Assembly: GCF_019599045.1 (NCBI RefSeq) | Contig: NZ_CP080623.1 | Coordinates: 1,696,501 to 1,760,500, forward strand | Direction: 5' to 3' | From: Roseovarius sp. SCSIO 43702 | GTDB taxonomy: Bacteria > Pseudomonadota > Alphaproteobacteria > Rhodobacterales > Rhodobacteraceae | Length of the DNA: 64,000 bases | Part shown: positions 28,710 to 35,628 of the stretch, piece after piece | How the letters are laid out: each line of letters starts with the position of its first letter | How positions within the stretch are numbered: position 1 is the first letter of the stretch | Position numbers and translations under genes: made by a program | The notes under the pieces: model-generated | Databases searched by the model: none | The model's input: the letters and a program-made list of their open reading frames with translations, nothing else | What the model was told of the DNA's origin: nothing

Positions 28710-28759
28710 GCGACCTCGCTCGGGGGTGTTTCGTGACTGCGTGCACTTCGGGCGACTGT

Positions 28760-29962
28760 CTACGCGGTGGCAGGAGCCGGGGCAAGGGGCAGGGAGACGC
28801 GGGCCAGCCGCTCGAAAAGCTCGGCGATGCCGGCGCGGTCCACGTTGGCGAAGGCGATCCGAAGCTGGCGCGCGCCGGACGGGTCGGAGGCGGGCATGAA
28901 CATGGTGCCGGGCAGCAGCAGCACGCCCGCCTCGCGCACGAGCGCGGGCGCGAGCGCGTCGGAGGGCAGCGAGAACGGGTGCTCCACATAGGCGAAATAC
29001 GCGCCGCATCCGAGGAGCCGCCACCCCTTCGCGGCGAGGCGGGGGAACGCCTCGGCGATGGCGGCGCGGCGGTCGAGGATCTCGGCCCGTTCGCCCGCCA
29101 CCCATTGCGACAGGTTGCGCATCCCCCAGAGCGCACCGATCTGGCCAAGCTGCGCGGGGCAGATCGCCACCGTGTCGAGGAATTTCTCGGCCTCGGCCAG
29201 CCGCTCGGGCGAGGTCACGAGCGCGCCGACCCGGTGGCCGGTGAGGCGATAGGCCTTGGAGAAGGAGTAGAGGTGGACGAAGTGATCGCCCCAGTCGGGA
29301 TCGGTGAAGAGATCGTGCGGGCGCCCGTCGCGCGCGTCGAAATCGCGGTAGGTTTCATCGACGACGAGCACGAGCCCCCGCTCACGCGCGAGATCGCGCA
29401 TCGCATGGAGGGTCTCGGCAGGATACTCGACGCCGCCGGGATTGTTGGGGCTGACGAGGACGATGGCGCGGGTGCGCGGCGTGATGCGCGCCGCCGCGGC
29501 CTCGGGGTCGGGCAGGAGACCGTCGCCGGCGGGCAGCGGCACCGCGGTCACGCCGGTCATGTCGAGCCACATCTTGTGATTGAAATACCAAGGGGTTGGA
29601 AGGAGAACCTCATCTCCTTCCGCGCAAAGGGTCGAGAGCGCGGCGCAGAAGGCCTGGTTGCAGCCCGAAGTGATGCCGACATTCGCGGCCGCGATCTCTC
29701 CGCCATAGGACGCGGACCATTGCGCGGCCAGTTCCGCGCGCAGGTCCGGCAGGCCGAGGACGGGGCCATAGAGATGCGCCTCGGGCGTGTGGAGCGCCGC
29801 CTCGGCCATGGCGCGGCGCAACCCCTCGGGGGGCGGATCGACCGGGGCGGCCTGGCTCACGTTGATGAGCGGGCGGTGGGTGAAATCCACGCCGTCGAGC
29901 CAGCGCCGGGCCTCCATCACGGGGGGCGAGAAGGTGGTCGCGGTTCGGGGAAGGCGGGTCAT
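28760..29962 (-). CDS. Class I/II PLP-dependent aminotransferase
   Basis: Fold-type I aminotransferase of 400 residues. PLP lysine K236 is in YSFSKAYRLTGHRVG. The Asn-Pro-Gly region reads SPNNPGG (171-177), the Asp that contacts the pyridine nitrogen is in VDETYRDF, and the C-terminal carboxylate-binding Arg region is in RQLRIAF. The substrate cannot be assigned; aspartate, aromatic and N-succinyl-DAP-type transaminases all share this pattern. It lies 50 nt upstream of ppiD and 23 nt downstream of the CFI-box gene on the same strand, so it is probably part of that transcript. Confidence 0.87.
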   Translation of the reverse strand: MTRLPRTATTFSPPVMEARRWLDGVDFTHRPLINVSQAAPVDPPPEGLRRAMAEAALHTPEAHLYGPVLGLPDLRAELAAQWSASYGGEIAAANVGITSGCNQAFCAALSTLCAEGDEVLLPTPWYFNHKMWLDMTGVTAVPLPAGDGLLPDPEAAAARITPRTRAIVLVSPNNPGGVEYPAETLHAMRDLARERGLVLVVDETYRDFDARDGRPHDLFTDPDWGDHFVHLYSFSKAYRLTGHRVGALVTSPERLAEAEKFLDTVAICPAQLGQIGALWGMRNLSQWVAGERAEILDRRAAIAEAFPRLAAKGWRLLGCGAYFAYVEHPFSLPSDALAPALVREAGVLLLPGTMFMPASDPSGARQLRIAFANVDRAGIAELFERLARVSLPLAPAPATA

Positions 29963-29985
29963 GGCAGTATCCGGTCAGGTCGGAA

Positions 29986-30966
29986 TCAGGCGAGCAGGCG
30001 GTCGAGCACCGCGAAGCCCGCGAGGTAGGTCCGGCGCGCGGCGCGCATGGCGCCCAGGCGGGCAAGCGTCGCGGTGGGCAGGACAGCGAGCGCCCAGAAG
30101 GCGAGGATGGCGGCGCGGCGCCCCCTTGTCATCGGTCGCGAGAGAATGCGGTGGCTGGTTCTGACATAGTGATCGAGCACCCGTGGCTCGGCCGCGCCGA
30201 AGCGGGCGCGCAGGCGGCGCATCTGGGTGAGTTCGAAGCAATCGTCGGCGCGGCCCATGAGGCCCACGGCGGCGGTGGTCATGACGCAGGGCGAAACGGC
30301 ATGAGGCATGCATCCGGCCGAGGCGCGGATATCGGCGACCATTTCGTTCAACCCCGGCACGAAGCCCGTCGCGACCGCGTCGCGTGTGCCGGTCACGTCG
30401 AAATACACGGTGGCGAACGTCGTGTCGCTGATGGAGATCTCGGCCTTCATCTCGGAGCCGTCGAGAAGCGCGCGATAGACCGGATCGGAAATCGCGTCGA
30501 GGCTCAACCCCATCTGGTTCGTCACGGACGCGCTGCCCATGTCGCGGCCATCGACGTGGATGCGGACCGTGGGCGAAGTGCTCAGGATTTCGCCGCGTGT
30601 GCGCGACGAGCCGTCGTCAAGGGTCGCATAGGGGATCGCGATGATCACCTCGGGAATGTTCTTGTTCGGAGGATAGTGGAATTGAAGCCGGAAGTTCCCG
30701 TCGAACGAGGTCACGTCGCGGAAGACGAATCGCCCCGGTATGGCCGCCGAGCGGTCGAGTTCGGCCACGAGGCGGCTTGACTGCATGAGCTGATGGTCGG
30801 TGAAGTTCTGGGGCGTATCGCGCGCGTCGCCCGTCAGGCTGGCGCGAAAGGTCCAGTCGCCGTCCTCGCGCCGGGTTCCGCAGTCTGAGAGTTCCTGCGC
30901 GCGGGAGGCGCGCGGCAGAGGCAGCGTGGCGGCGGCGGCCGAGAGGAGGAGGGCGCGTCGGTGCAT
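29986..30966 (-). CDS. Exported protein with a C-terminal CFI-box-like segment and membrane tail
   Basis: I do not recognise the main domain. The 326-residue protein has a signal peptide (about 1-23). It then has a mainly beta-strand region (about 25-200) of the kind seen in small periplasmic domains, including FRASLTGDA and the repeated pattern IHVDGRDMG. From about residue 218 a Cys-containing CxxxTAAVG (C227) is followed by LTQMRRLRARFG and HYVRTSHRIL. This resembles the CFI-box C-terminal module (CFIATAAYG...LRxFRD...YY..SP) of exported proteins. A hydrophobic helix spans about 284-303. It starts 3 nt after the gpt stop, so it is co-transcribed with gpt. Confidence 0.6.
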   Translation of the reverse strand: MHRRALLLSAAAATLPLPRASRAQELSDCGTRREDGDWTFRASLTGDARDTPQNFTDHQLMQSSRLVAELDRSAAIPGRFVFRDVTSFDGNFRLQFHYPPNKNIPEVIIAIPYATLDDGSSRTRGEILSTSPTVRIHVDGRDMGSASVTNQMGLSLDAISDPVYRALLDGSEMKAEISISDTTFATVYFDVTGTRDAVATGFVPGLNEMVADIRASAGCMPHAVSPCVMTTAAVGLMGRADDCFELTQMRRLRARFGAAEPRVLDHYVRTSHRILSRPMTRGRRAAILAFWALAVLPTATLARLGAMRAARRTYLAGFAVLDRLLA

Positions 30967-30969
30967 GGG

Positions 30970-31473
30970 TCAGTCTCCGCGATAGGGTTTGACGTATTGT
31001 AGCGCCAGATCCCAGGGAAAGAAGATCCATGTGTCCTGGCTCACCTCGGTCACGTAAGTCTGCACGAGATCGCGGCTTTTGGGCTTGGCGTAGACCGTGG
31101 CGATATGGGCGCGGGGCAGGAGCGCGCGCACCACCTCGAGCGTGCGGCCCGTGTCCACGAGATCGTCGATCACCAGAACGCCGTGGCCGTCGCCGATGAG
31201 GTCCATGTCGGGGCGCTTGGTGATCCTGGGCGCGGCGCTCTGGGTCTGGTGGTCGTAGCTCTTGACCGAGATCGTGTCGATGGTGCGGATGTCGAGTTCG
31301 CGCGCGACGATCATGGCCGGGGCCATGCCGCCGCGGGTGATCGCCACGATGGCGCGCCACGTGCCGTCGTCCGGTCCCTTGCCGGAGAGCCGCCACGCCA
31401 GCGCGCGGGCGTCGCGGTGCAACTGGTCCCAGCTGACGTGGAAGCCTTTTTCATGGGGAAGGGGATCTGTCAT
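30970..31473 (-). CDS. gpt: Xanthine(-guanine) phosphoribosyltransferase
   Basis: Purine salvage enzyme joining xanthine or guanine to PRPP. It has 167 residues. The PRPP-binding loop reads [13 protein letters not shown] (about residues 100-112), and the flexible-loop motif SVKSYDHQ and the base-specificity region near the C-terminus ([10 protein letters not shown]) match the Gpt family. It lies 9 nt after lysE and 3 nt before the CFI-box gene, in the long minus-strand run that starts with fabI. Confidence 0.93.
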   Translation of the reverse strand: MTDPLPHEKGFHVSWDQLHRDARALAWRLSGKGPDDGTWRAIVAITRGGMAPAMIVARELDIRTIDTISVKSYDHQTQSAAPRITKRPDMDLIGDGHGVLVIDDLVDTGRTLEVVRALLPRAHIATVYAKPKSRDLVQTYVTEVSQDTWIFFPWDLALQYVKPYRGD

Positions 31474-31482
31474 GGGCGCGTC

Positions 31483-32094
31483 CTAGCGGGTGAAGAGGAG
31501 CCTGAGCCCGAGCCCGCCAAGCACGAGCGCCGCGCCGCGGTCGATGACGGGCTTGAGCGCGATATAGCGGCGGCTGATCGCGGCGGTGGTCATCATGAGG
31601 GCGAGGGCGGACTGGGCCACGATCTCGAGCGCGAGATGGTTGAGCACGATGATCGCCTTGTCGAGCCCGGTGAGGTCGGGGGGAAACACCACGACGATCA
31701 TCGCCGCCGAGAAGGCGATGGACTTGGGGTTGCCGAGATTGACGAGAAAGCCCGAGAGGAAGGCGCGTCCTCGCCTGAGCGGCACCGGAGCGCCCGGCGT
31801 TACCGGGTCGCGCGCACCGCGCCAGGTGCCGATGGCGAGCCAGACGAGATAGGCCGCGCCGAAGATCCTGAGCCCCAGGTAGGCCCAGGGAAAGAGCGCG
31901 AAGACCGCGTTGAGCCCGAGAAGCGCGGCCAGCGTCCAGAGCGAGGCCATGACCGAGAGCCCGAGCGCCGTCAGCACCCCCGCGCCGCGCCCCTGCGAGA
32001 GCGAGACGCGCAGGAGGTAGATGAGCGAGGGGCCGGGGCTGATGATCGCGAGCCCCAGCGCGAGGTTGAACGCGATGAGATGTCCCGCGTCCAT
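31483..32094 (-). CDS. LysE-family amino acid exporter
   Basis: Inner-membrane transporter of 203 residues with about six hydrophobic segments. The N-terminal signature ALGLAIISPGPSLIYLLRVS and the later NLGNPKSIAFSAAMI are typical of the LysE/RhtB family, which exports amino acids or related solutes. The substrate cannot be predicted. It starts 7 nt after the fabI stop and ends 9 nt before gpt, so it is in the same transcript. Confidence 0.92.
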   Translation of the reverse strand: MDAGHLIAFNLALGLAIISPGPSLIYLLRVSLSQGRGAGVLTALGLSVMASLWTLAALLGLNAVFALFPWAYLGLRIFGAAYLVWLAIGTWRGARDPVTPGAPVPLRRGRAFLSGFLVNLGNPKSIAFSAAMIVVVFPPDLTGLDKAIIVLNHLALEIVAQSALALMMTTAAISRRYIALKPVIDRGAALVLGGLGLRLLFTR

Positions 32095-32101
32095 CGCGGT
32101 C

Positions 32102-32914
32102 TCAGCCTTCGGTGGCGTCGATATCGGGCGCGTCGACGGCCTTCATGCCGACGATGTGATAGCCCGCGTCCACGTGAAGGTTCTCGCCCGTGGTGCCGGA
32201 GCCCAGGTCCGACAGCAGGAAGAGCGCGGCCTTGCCCACGTCGTCGATGGTCACGTTGCGGCGCAGGGGCGAGTTCAGCTCGTTCCACTTGAGGATGTAG
32301 CGGAAATCGCCGATGCCGGAGGCCGCGAGCGTCTTGATCGGCCCCGCCGAGATGGCGTTCACGCGGATGCCGTCGCGGCCCAGGTCCTCGGCGAGATACT
32401 TGACCGACGCCTCGAGCGCGGCCTTGGCGATGCCCATGACGTTGTAATGCGGCATGACCTGCTCGGCGCCGTAATAGGTGAGCGTGAGCATCGCGCCGCC
32501 GTCGCCCATCAGCTTCTCGGCGCGCTTGGCGACCGCGGTGAAGCTGTAGCAGGAGATGTCCATCGTGTTGAGGAAGTTCTCGCGGCTAGTGTCGATGTAG
32601 CGGCCCCGAAGCTCGTTCTTGTCGGAGAAACCGATGGCGTGGACGAGAAAGTCGATCTTGCCCCAGACGCGCTCGATCTCGGCGAAGGCCGCGTCGATGG
32701 AGGCGGGATCGGAGACGTTGCAATCGAACAGGTGCTCGGCCCCGAGCGAGGCGGCAAGCGGTTCGACACGTTTCTTGAACGCGTCGCCCATGTAGGTGAA
32801 GGCCAGCTCCGCGCCCGCGTCGGCGCAGGCGCGCGCGATGCCCCAGGCGATGGACTTGTCATTGGCGAGCCCCATGATGACGCCGCGCTTGCCCGCCATG
32901 AGTTGATTTGACAT
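32102..32914 (-). CDS. fabI: Enoyl-[acyl-carrier-protein] reductase (NADH)
   Basis: Last reduction of each fatty-acid elongation round and the triclosan target. It is a Rossmann-fold SDR of 270 residues, starting [27 protein letters not shown]. It has the FabI-specific catalytic Tyr-x6-Lys as Y157NVMGIAK164 with Tyr147 ten residues before. The frame opens six codons earlier, but GGGGACAGG precedes this ATG and the family N-terminus begins here. It is the first gene of a compact run with lysE, gpt, the CFI-box gene, the aminotransferase, ppiD and trpE. It is divergent from pdxH. Confidence 0.95.
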   Translation of the reverse strand: MSNQLMAGKRGVIMGLANDKSIAWGIARACADAGAELAFTYMGDAFKKRVEPLAASLGAEHLFDCNVSDPASIDAAFAEIERVWGKIDFLVHAIGFSDKNELRGRYIDTSRENFLNTMDISCYSFTAVAKRAEKLMGDGGAMLTLTYYGAEQVMPHYNVMGIAKAALEASVKYLAEDLGRDGIRVNAISAGPIKTLAASGIGDFRYILKWNELNSPLRRNVTIDDVGKAALFLLSDLGSGTTGENLHVDAGYHIVGMKAVDAPDIDATEG

Positions 32915-33074
32915 GTCCTGTCCCCGGCCCATTTCTCGTTCGTCGTTTTTCCCGTTTAGGCCAATGCCCCAGAGGCATCAAGCCTCGGTCCCGGGAAAAC
33001 GCGGCTTGTGGCCGGCGCGCCGTGGGGCGATGGTGGCGATGACAGAGGATGATCGGGACAGGAGACGAAAGACC

Positions 33075-33680
33075 ATGGCGGACCGAGGCGGAATCTTTGC
33101 CGGAGACGACCCGTTCGAGATCGCGCGGACCTGGCTGGCCGAGGCCGAGGGCACGGAACCCAACGATCCCAACGCCATGGCGCTGGCCACGGTGGACGAA
33201 ACGGGGCTTCCCAACGTGCGCATGGTGCTGTGCAAGACGATCGCCGAGAACAGCATCGTCTTCTATACCAATTACACGAGCGCCAAGGGCCGCGAGATCG
33301 AGGGCCAGGGGAAGGCGGCGATGGTCATGCACTGGAAGAGCCTGCGCCGCCAGATTCGCATGCGCGGAACCGTGACGCGCGAGGAGGGCGAGGAGGCCGA
33401 TGCCTATTACGCCTCGCGCTCGCTCCAGAGCCGGCTGGGCGCCTGGGCCTCGCGGCAATCCGAGCCGCTGCGGTCGCGGCAGAGCCTGATGGCGGAGGTG
33501 GCGAAGGTGACGGCGCAGAAGGGCGCCAACCCGCCGCGCCCGCCCTTCTGGGGCGGCTACCGGATCACGCCGGTGGAGATCGAGTTCTGGGCCGATGGCC
33601 GGTTTCGCCTGCACGATCGCTTCCGGTGGACGCGCGCGGATGCGTCCTCCCCGTGGGAGGTGGCGCGGCTCAACCCGTGA
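33075..33680 (+). CDS. pdxH: Pyridoxamine 5'-phosphate oxidase
   Basis: FMN enzyme producing pyridoxal phosphate from PNP or PMP. The 201-residue protein has the FMN/substrate motifs NVRMVLCK (about 42-49), [14 protein letters not shown] (about 57-70), the [14 protein letters not shown] segment near residue 120, and the C-terminal FRLHDRFRW and WEVARLNP that end family members. The open frame extends upstream with no homology. I used the ATG at 33075, which gives the normal length and has AGGAG upstream. It is divergent from fabI. Confidence 0.94.
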   Translation: MADRGGIFAGDDPFEIARTWLAEAEGTEPNDPNAMALATVDETGLPNVRMVLCKTIAENSIVFYTNYTSAKGREIEGQGKAAMVMHWKSLRRQIRMRGTVTREEGEEADAYYASRSLQSRLGAWASRQSEPLRSRQSLMAEVAKVTAQKGANPPRPPFWGGYRITPVEIEFWADGRFRLHDRFRWTRADASSPWEVARLNP

Positions 33681-33813
33681 AATCGACGTCTTTTCGTTCA
33701 AAATGCTATGTCATGTGACGCCCCGCGCTTGCATATGAGCCCCGATTGACGCGAAGTCACCGCCACGAGACGCAAGAGGCGCCCGTCGCGGCGCCCAGTT
33801 ACCGGGACGCAGG

Positions 33814-34338
33814 ATGGACGAGGAAATCCGCAGGGTGTGGGGCCGCGTGAAGTGGTTCGATCCCGTCAAAGGCTTCGGCTTCGTCGTGGTGGACGATGCC
33901 GAGCGTGACATCCTGCTTCATGCGAACGTGCTGCGCAATTACGGACAGAGCTCGGTGGCCGACGAGGCCGGGATCGAGATCGACGTGGCCCGCACCGAGC
34001 GCGGCGAGCAGGCCGTCGCCGTCCACGAGATCACCCCGCCGGCGAGCGCCACGGGCTCGGGTCTTGCCGATCTCGACGATATCGACCCCGACGTGATCGA
34101 GGCCGCCCCGCTCGAGCCCGCGCGGATCAAGTGGTTCGACAAGGGCAAGGGCTTCGGCTTTGCCAACACCTTCGGACGGGACGAGGATGTCTTCGTGCAT
34201 ATCGAGGTGCTGCGCCGGTCCGGCCTGGCCGATCTGCAACCCGGAGAGGCACTGGCGATTCGCGTGATAGATGGTAAACGTGGTCGCATGGCCACGGAGG
34301 TGCGCGGATGGGAAAGTGCGGTAAATTCGTCCGATTGA
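33814..34338 (+). CDS. Double cold-shock domain protein
   Basis: Nucleic-acid-binding protein of 174 residues made of two cold-shock domains. The first (about 6-70) has the RNP1-like KGFGFVVVDD and DILLHANVL. The second (about 100-165) has IKWFDKGKGFGFAN and DVFVHIEVL. An acidic linker of about 25 residues joins them. The duplicated architecture is common in alphaproteobacteria, which also carry single-domain CspA. Its 3' end overlaps the DUF192 gene by 31 nt, so the two are almost certainly co-translated. Confidence 0.92.
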   Translation: MDEEIRRVWGRVKWFDPVKGFGFVVVDDAERDILLHANVLRNYGQSSVADEAGIEIDVARTERGEQAVAVHEITPPASATGSGLADLDDIDPDVIEAAPLEPARIKWFDKGKGFGFANTFGRDEDVFVHIEVLRRSGLADLQPGEALAIRVIDGKRGRMATEVRGWESAVNSSD

Positions 34339-34796
34339 CGTTCATGGCGGCGATCCTTGCCGCGGCAGCCGGACATGCGCAGGCCGAACCGGCCTGCCGC
34401 GAGGACCGGGTGCAGCTTCGCGGGGAGGGCGGACAGGCAGCCTTTACCGTCGAGGTGGCCGATGACCGGAGCGAGCGCAATCGCGGCCTGATGAATCGCG
34501 AGACGCTGCCCAGGGGGGCGGGCATGCTCTTCGTCTACGAGACGCCCCGCCCGGTGAGCTTCTGGATGAAGAACACGCTCATCCCGCTCGACATGATCTT
34601 TCTCGACAGCGCGGGCCGGGTGGTGAAGGTGCATGAGATGGCCCGTCCGCTCAGCACCGAGCGGATCGTGGGCGGCGACGCGGTGCAATACGTGCTCGAG
34701 ATCAATGGCGGGCTCGCGGGGCCGCTGGGGATCGGCGAGGGCAGCGTGCTGCGTCATCCGGCAGTGGACCAGGAGGCGGCGGCCTGGCCCTGCTGA
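34308..34796 (+). CDS. Exported DUF192 protein
   Basis: Secreted protein of unknown function, 162 residues. The signal peptide ends around residue 26 (AAAAGHAQA) and is followed by one DUF192 domain with the hallmark RNRGLMNRE (about 60-68), GMLFVYE, and FWMKNTLIPLDMIFLD (about 85-100). The ATG at 34308 lies inside the cold-shock gene and has GGAGGT six bases before it, so the 31-nt overlap looks genuine. A C-terminal Cys is present. Repeat copy B begins right after the stop. Confidence 0.9.
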   Translation: MGKCGKFVRLTFMAAILAAAAGHAQAEPACREDRVQLRGEGGQAAFTVEVADDRSERNRGLMNRETLPRGAGMLFVYETPRPVSFWMKNTLIPLDMIFLDSAGRVVKVHEMARPLSTERIVGGDAVQYVLEINGGLAGPLGIGEGSVLRHPAVDQEAAAWPC

Positions 34797-34869
34797 GGGG
34801 GCGCTGCCCCCGTCGCGAAAGCCTGCGGCTTGCGCGACTCCCCCGGGATATTTTTCGCAAGAAGAAGGG
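34797..34869 (+). repeat. Intergenic repeat, copy B (two hairpins plus core)
   Basis: Hairpin 1 is GGGGGC-GCT-GCCCCC (34797-34811). Hairpin 2 is CGCGAAAGC ... GCTTGCGCG with one mismatch (34814-34822 / 34828-34836). The core CCCCGGGATATTT and GCAAGAAGAAGGG follows. It aligns almost base for base with copy C at 39511-39584 and, in its second half, with copy A at 10452. It begins immediately after the DUF192 stop and may serve as its terminator. Confidence 0.8.
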
Positions 34870-34940
34870 CGCGGGCGCACGCGGGGTGCCCTGACGGGGC
34901 TTTTCAAGCGGGGGATTCGCCGCTAGACCCTGCGCACGGT

Positions 34941-35017
34941 CGGGGCGTGGCGCAGTCTGGTAGCGCACCTGTTTTGGGTACAGGGGGTCGTGAGTTCGAA
35001 TCTCGCCGCCCCGACCA
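34941..35017 (+). tRNA. tRNA-Pro (anticodon UGG)
   Basis: All four stems pair. The acceptor is CGGGGCG/CGCCCCG, the D-arm GCGC...GCGC, the anticodon stem CCTGT/ACAGG with loop TTTGGGT (anticodon TGG), and the T-arm GTGAG-TTCGAAT-CTCGC. The discriminator A and the CCA end are encoded (35014-35017). Length is 77 nt. It stands alone, with nrdJ 611 nt downstream. Confidence 0.97.
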
Positions 35018-35628
35018 CACCTTCCCTAGACGGATTTTCATTGCGGCCACCAGATATGGTGTGTCGATTGCGCATCGCCTGGGTGACGCGGCGGCAGGTT
35101 TCCGGCGCGACGGGACGGGGTGCGACGATTTTTTTCGCGCGGCCGACTTATCCGGCGCCGCGCTCGGCGGGTCTGGGGATAACCGGCGCGCAACTTTCGG
35201 ACGAGCACGGGCCGGCGGCGCTAAACCAGCCGAATGTCATGGCTTTTGCACAGGCCGGGCGCGGGCGCCGCGTGGGGGTTCATGCACAGGGCGCTGGGTG
35301 TGAATCGTCGGGCCGGACGGGCGGGACGAAGGATGCCCCTCGGGTCAAGCGCAAATTCCGCGAAATGGGCTAAAAATGTCGTTGACCATGAGGGGGTGAA
35401 TACGTCAGTTTGTGCGGGCCGGCCGCCAAGCCACAACATATAGTGTGGAAGCCGGAGAGGGACACGATACCCAACTTGCCGTCGGGCCCGCGCCCGCAGC
35501 CTGATTTCCGCGTCGCGACGCCTGGTCGCGCGGCGCAGGGTGACGTGTTGCCTTCCGCCGGCAACGAGAGGTCCTTGCCGTGGTGGTCGGGGTCGAGGTT
35601 TCAACACGCTGAGGACAGAGGCAGCCGA
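35018..35628 (+). other. 611-nt intergenic region between tRNA-Pro and nrdJ
   Basis: No convincing gene: open frames here lack homology-like character and run into the tRNA. It holds an inverted TTATCC/GGATAA pair (35148-35153 and 35177-35182), the two NrdR-like boxes at 35400-35446, a TTGACC that could be a -35 (35382-35387), and a GTTGCC/GGCAAC hairpin in the nrdJ leader. I looked for the conserved boxes of a cobalamin riboswitch and did not find them. Confidence 0.6.
35400..35446 (+). promoter_or_regulatory. Pair of NrdR-like boxes upstream of nrdJ
   Basis: The downstream box CCACAACATATAGTGT (35431-35446) matches the NrdR consensus acaCwAtATaTwGtgt at 14 of 16 positions. A degenerate box ATACGTCAGTTTGTGC (35400-35415) matches at 9 of 16 and begins exactly 31 bp earlier. 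Tandem NrdR boxes are known to be spaced about three helical turns apart. The TATAGT inside the downstream box could be the -10 of the nrdJ promoter. Confidence 0.7.

Noticed and set aside
34990..35373. Open frame overlapping tRNA-Pro
   Set aside because: It starts inside the tRNA, has no ribosome binding site and no domain-like character.
35018..35628. Possible cobalamin riboswitch upstream of nrdJ
   Set aside because: I looked for the conserved B12-box and core elements (GCCACTG-like, GGGAA) and did not see them. NrdR boxes explain the regulation better. A covariance-model search would settle it.
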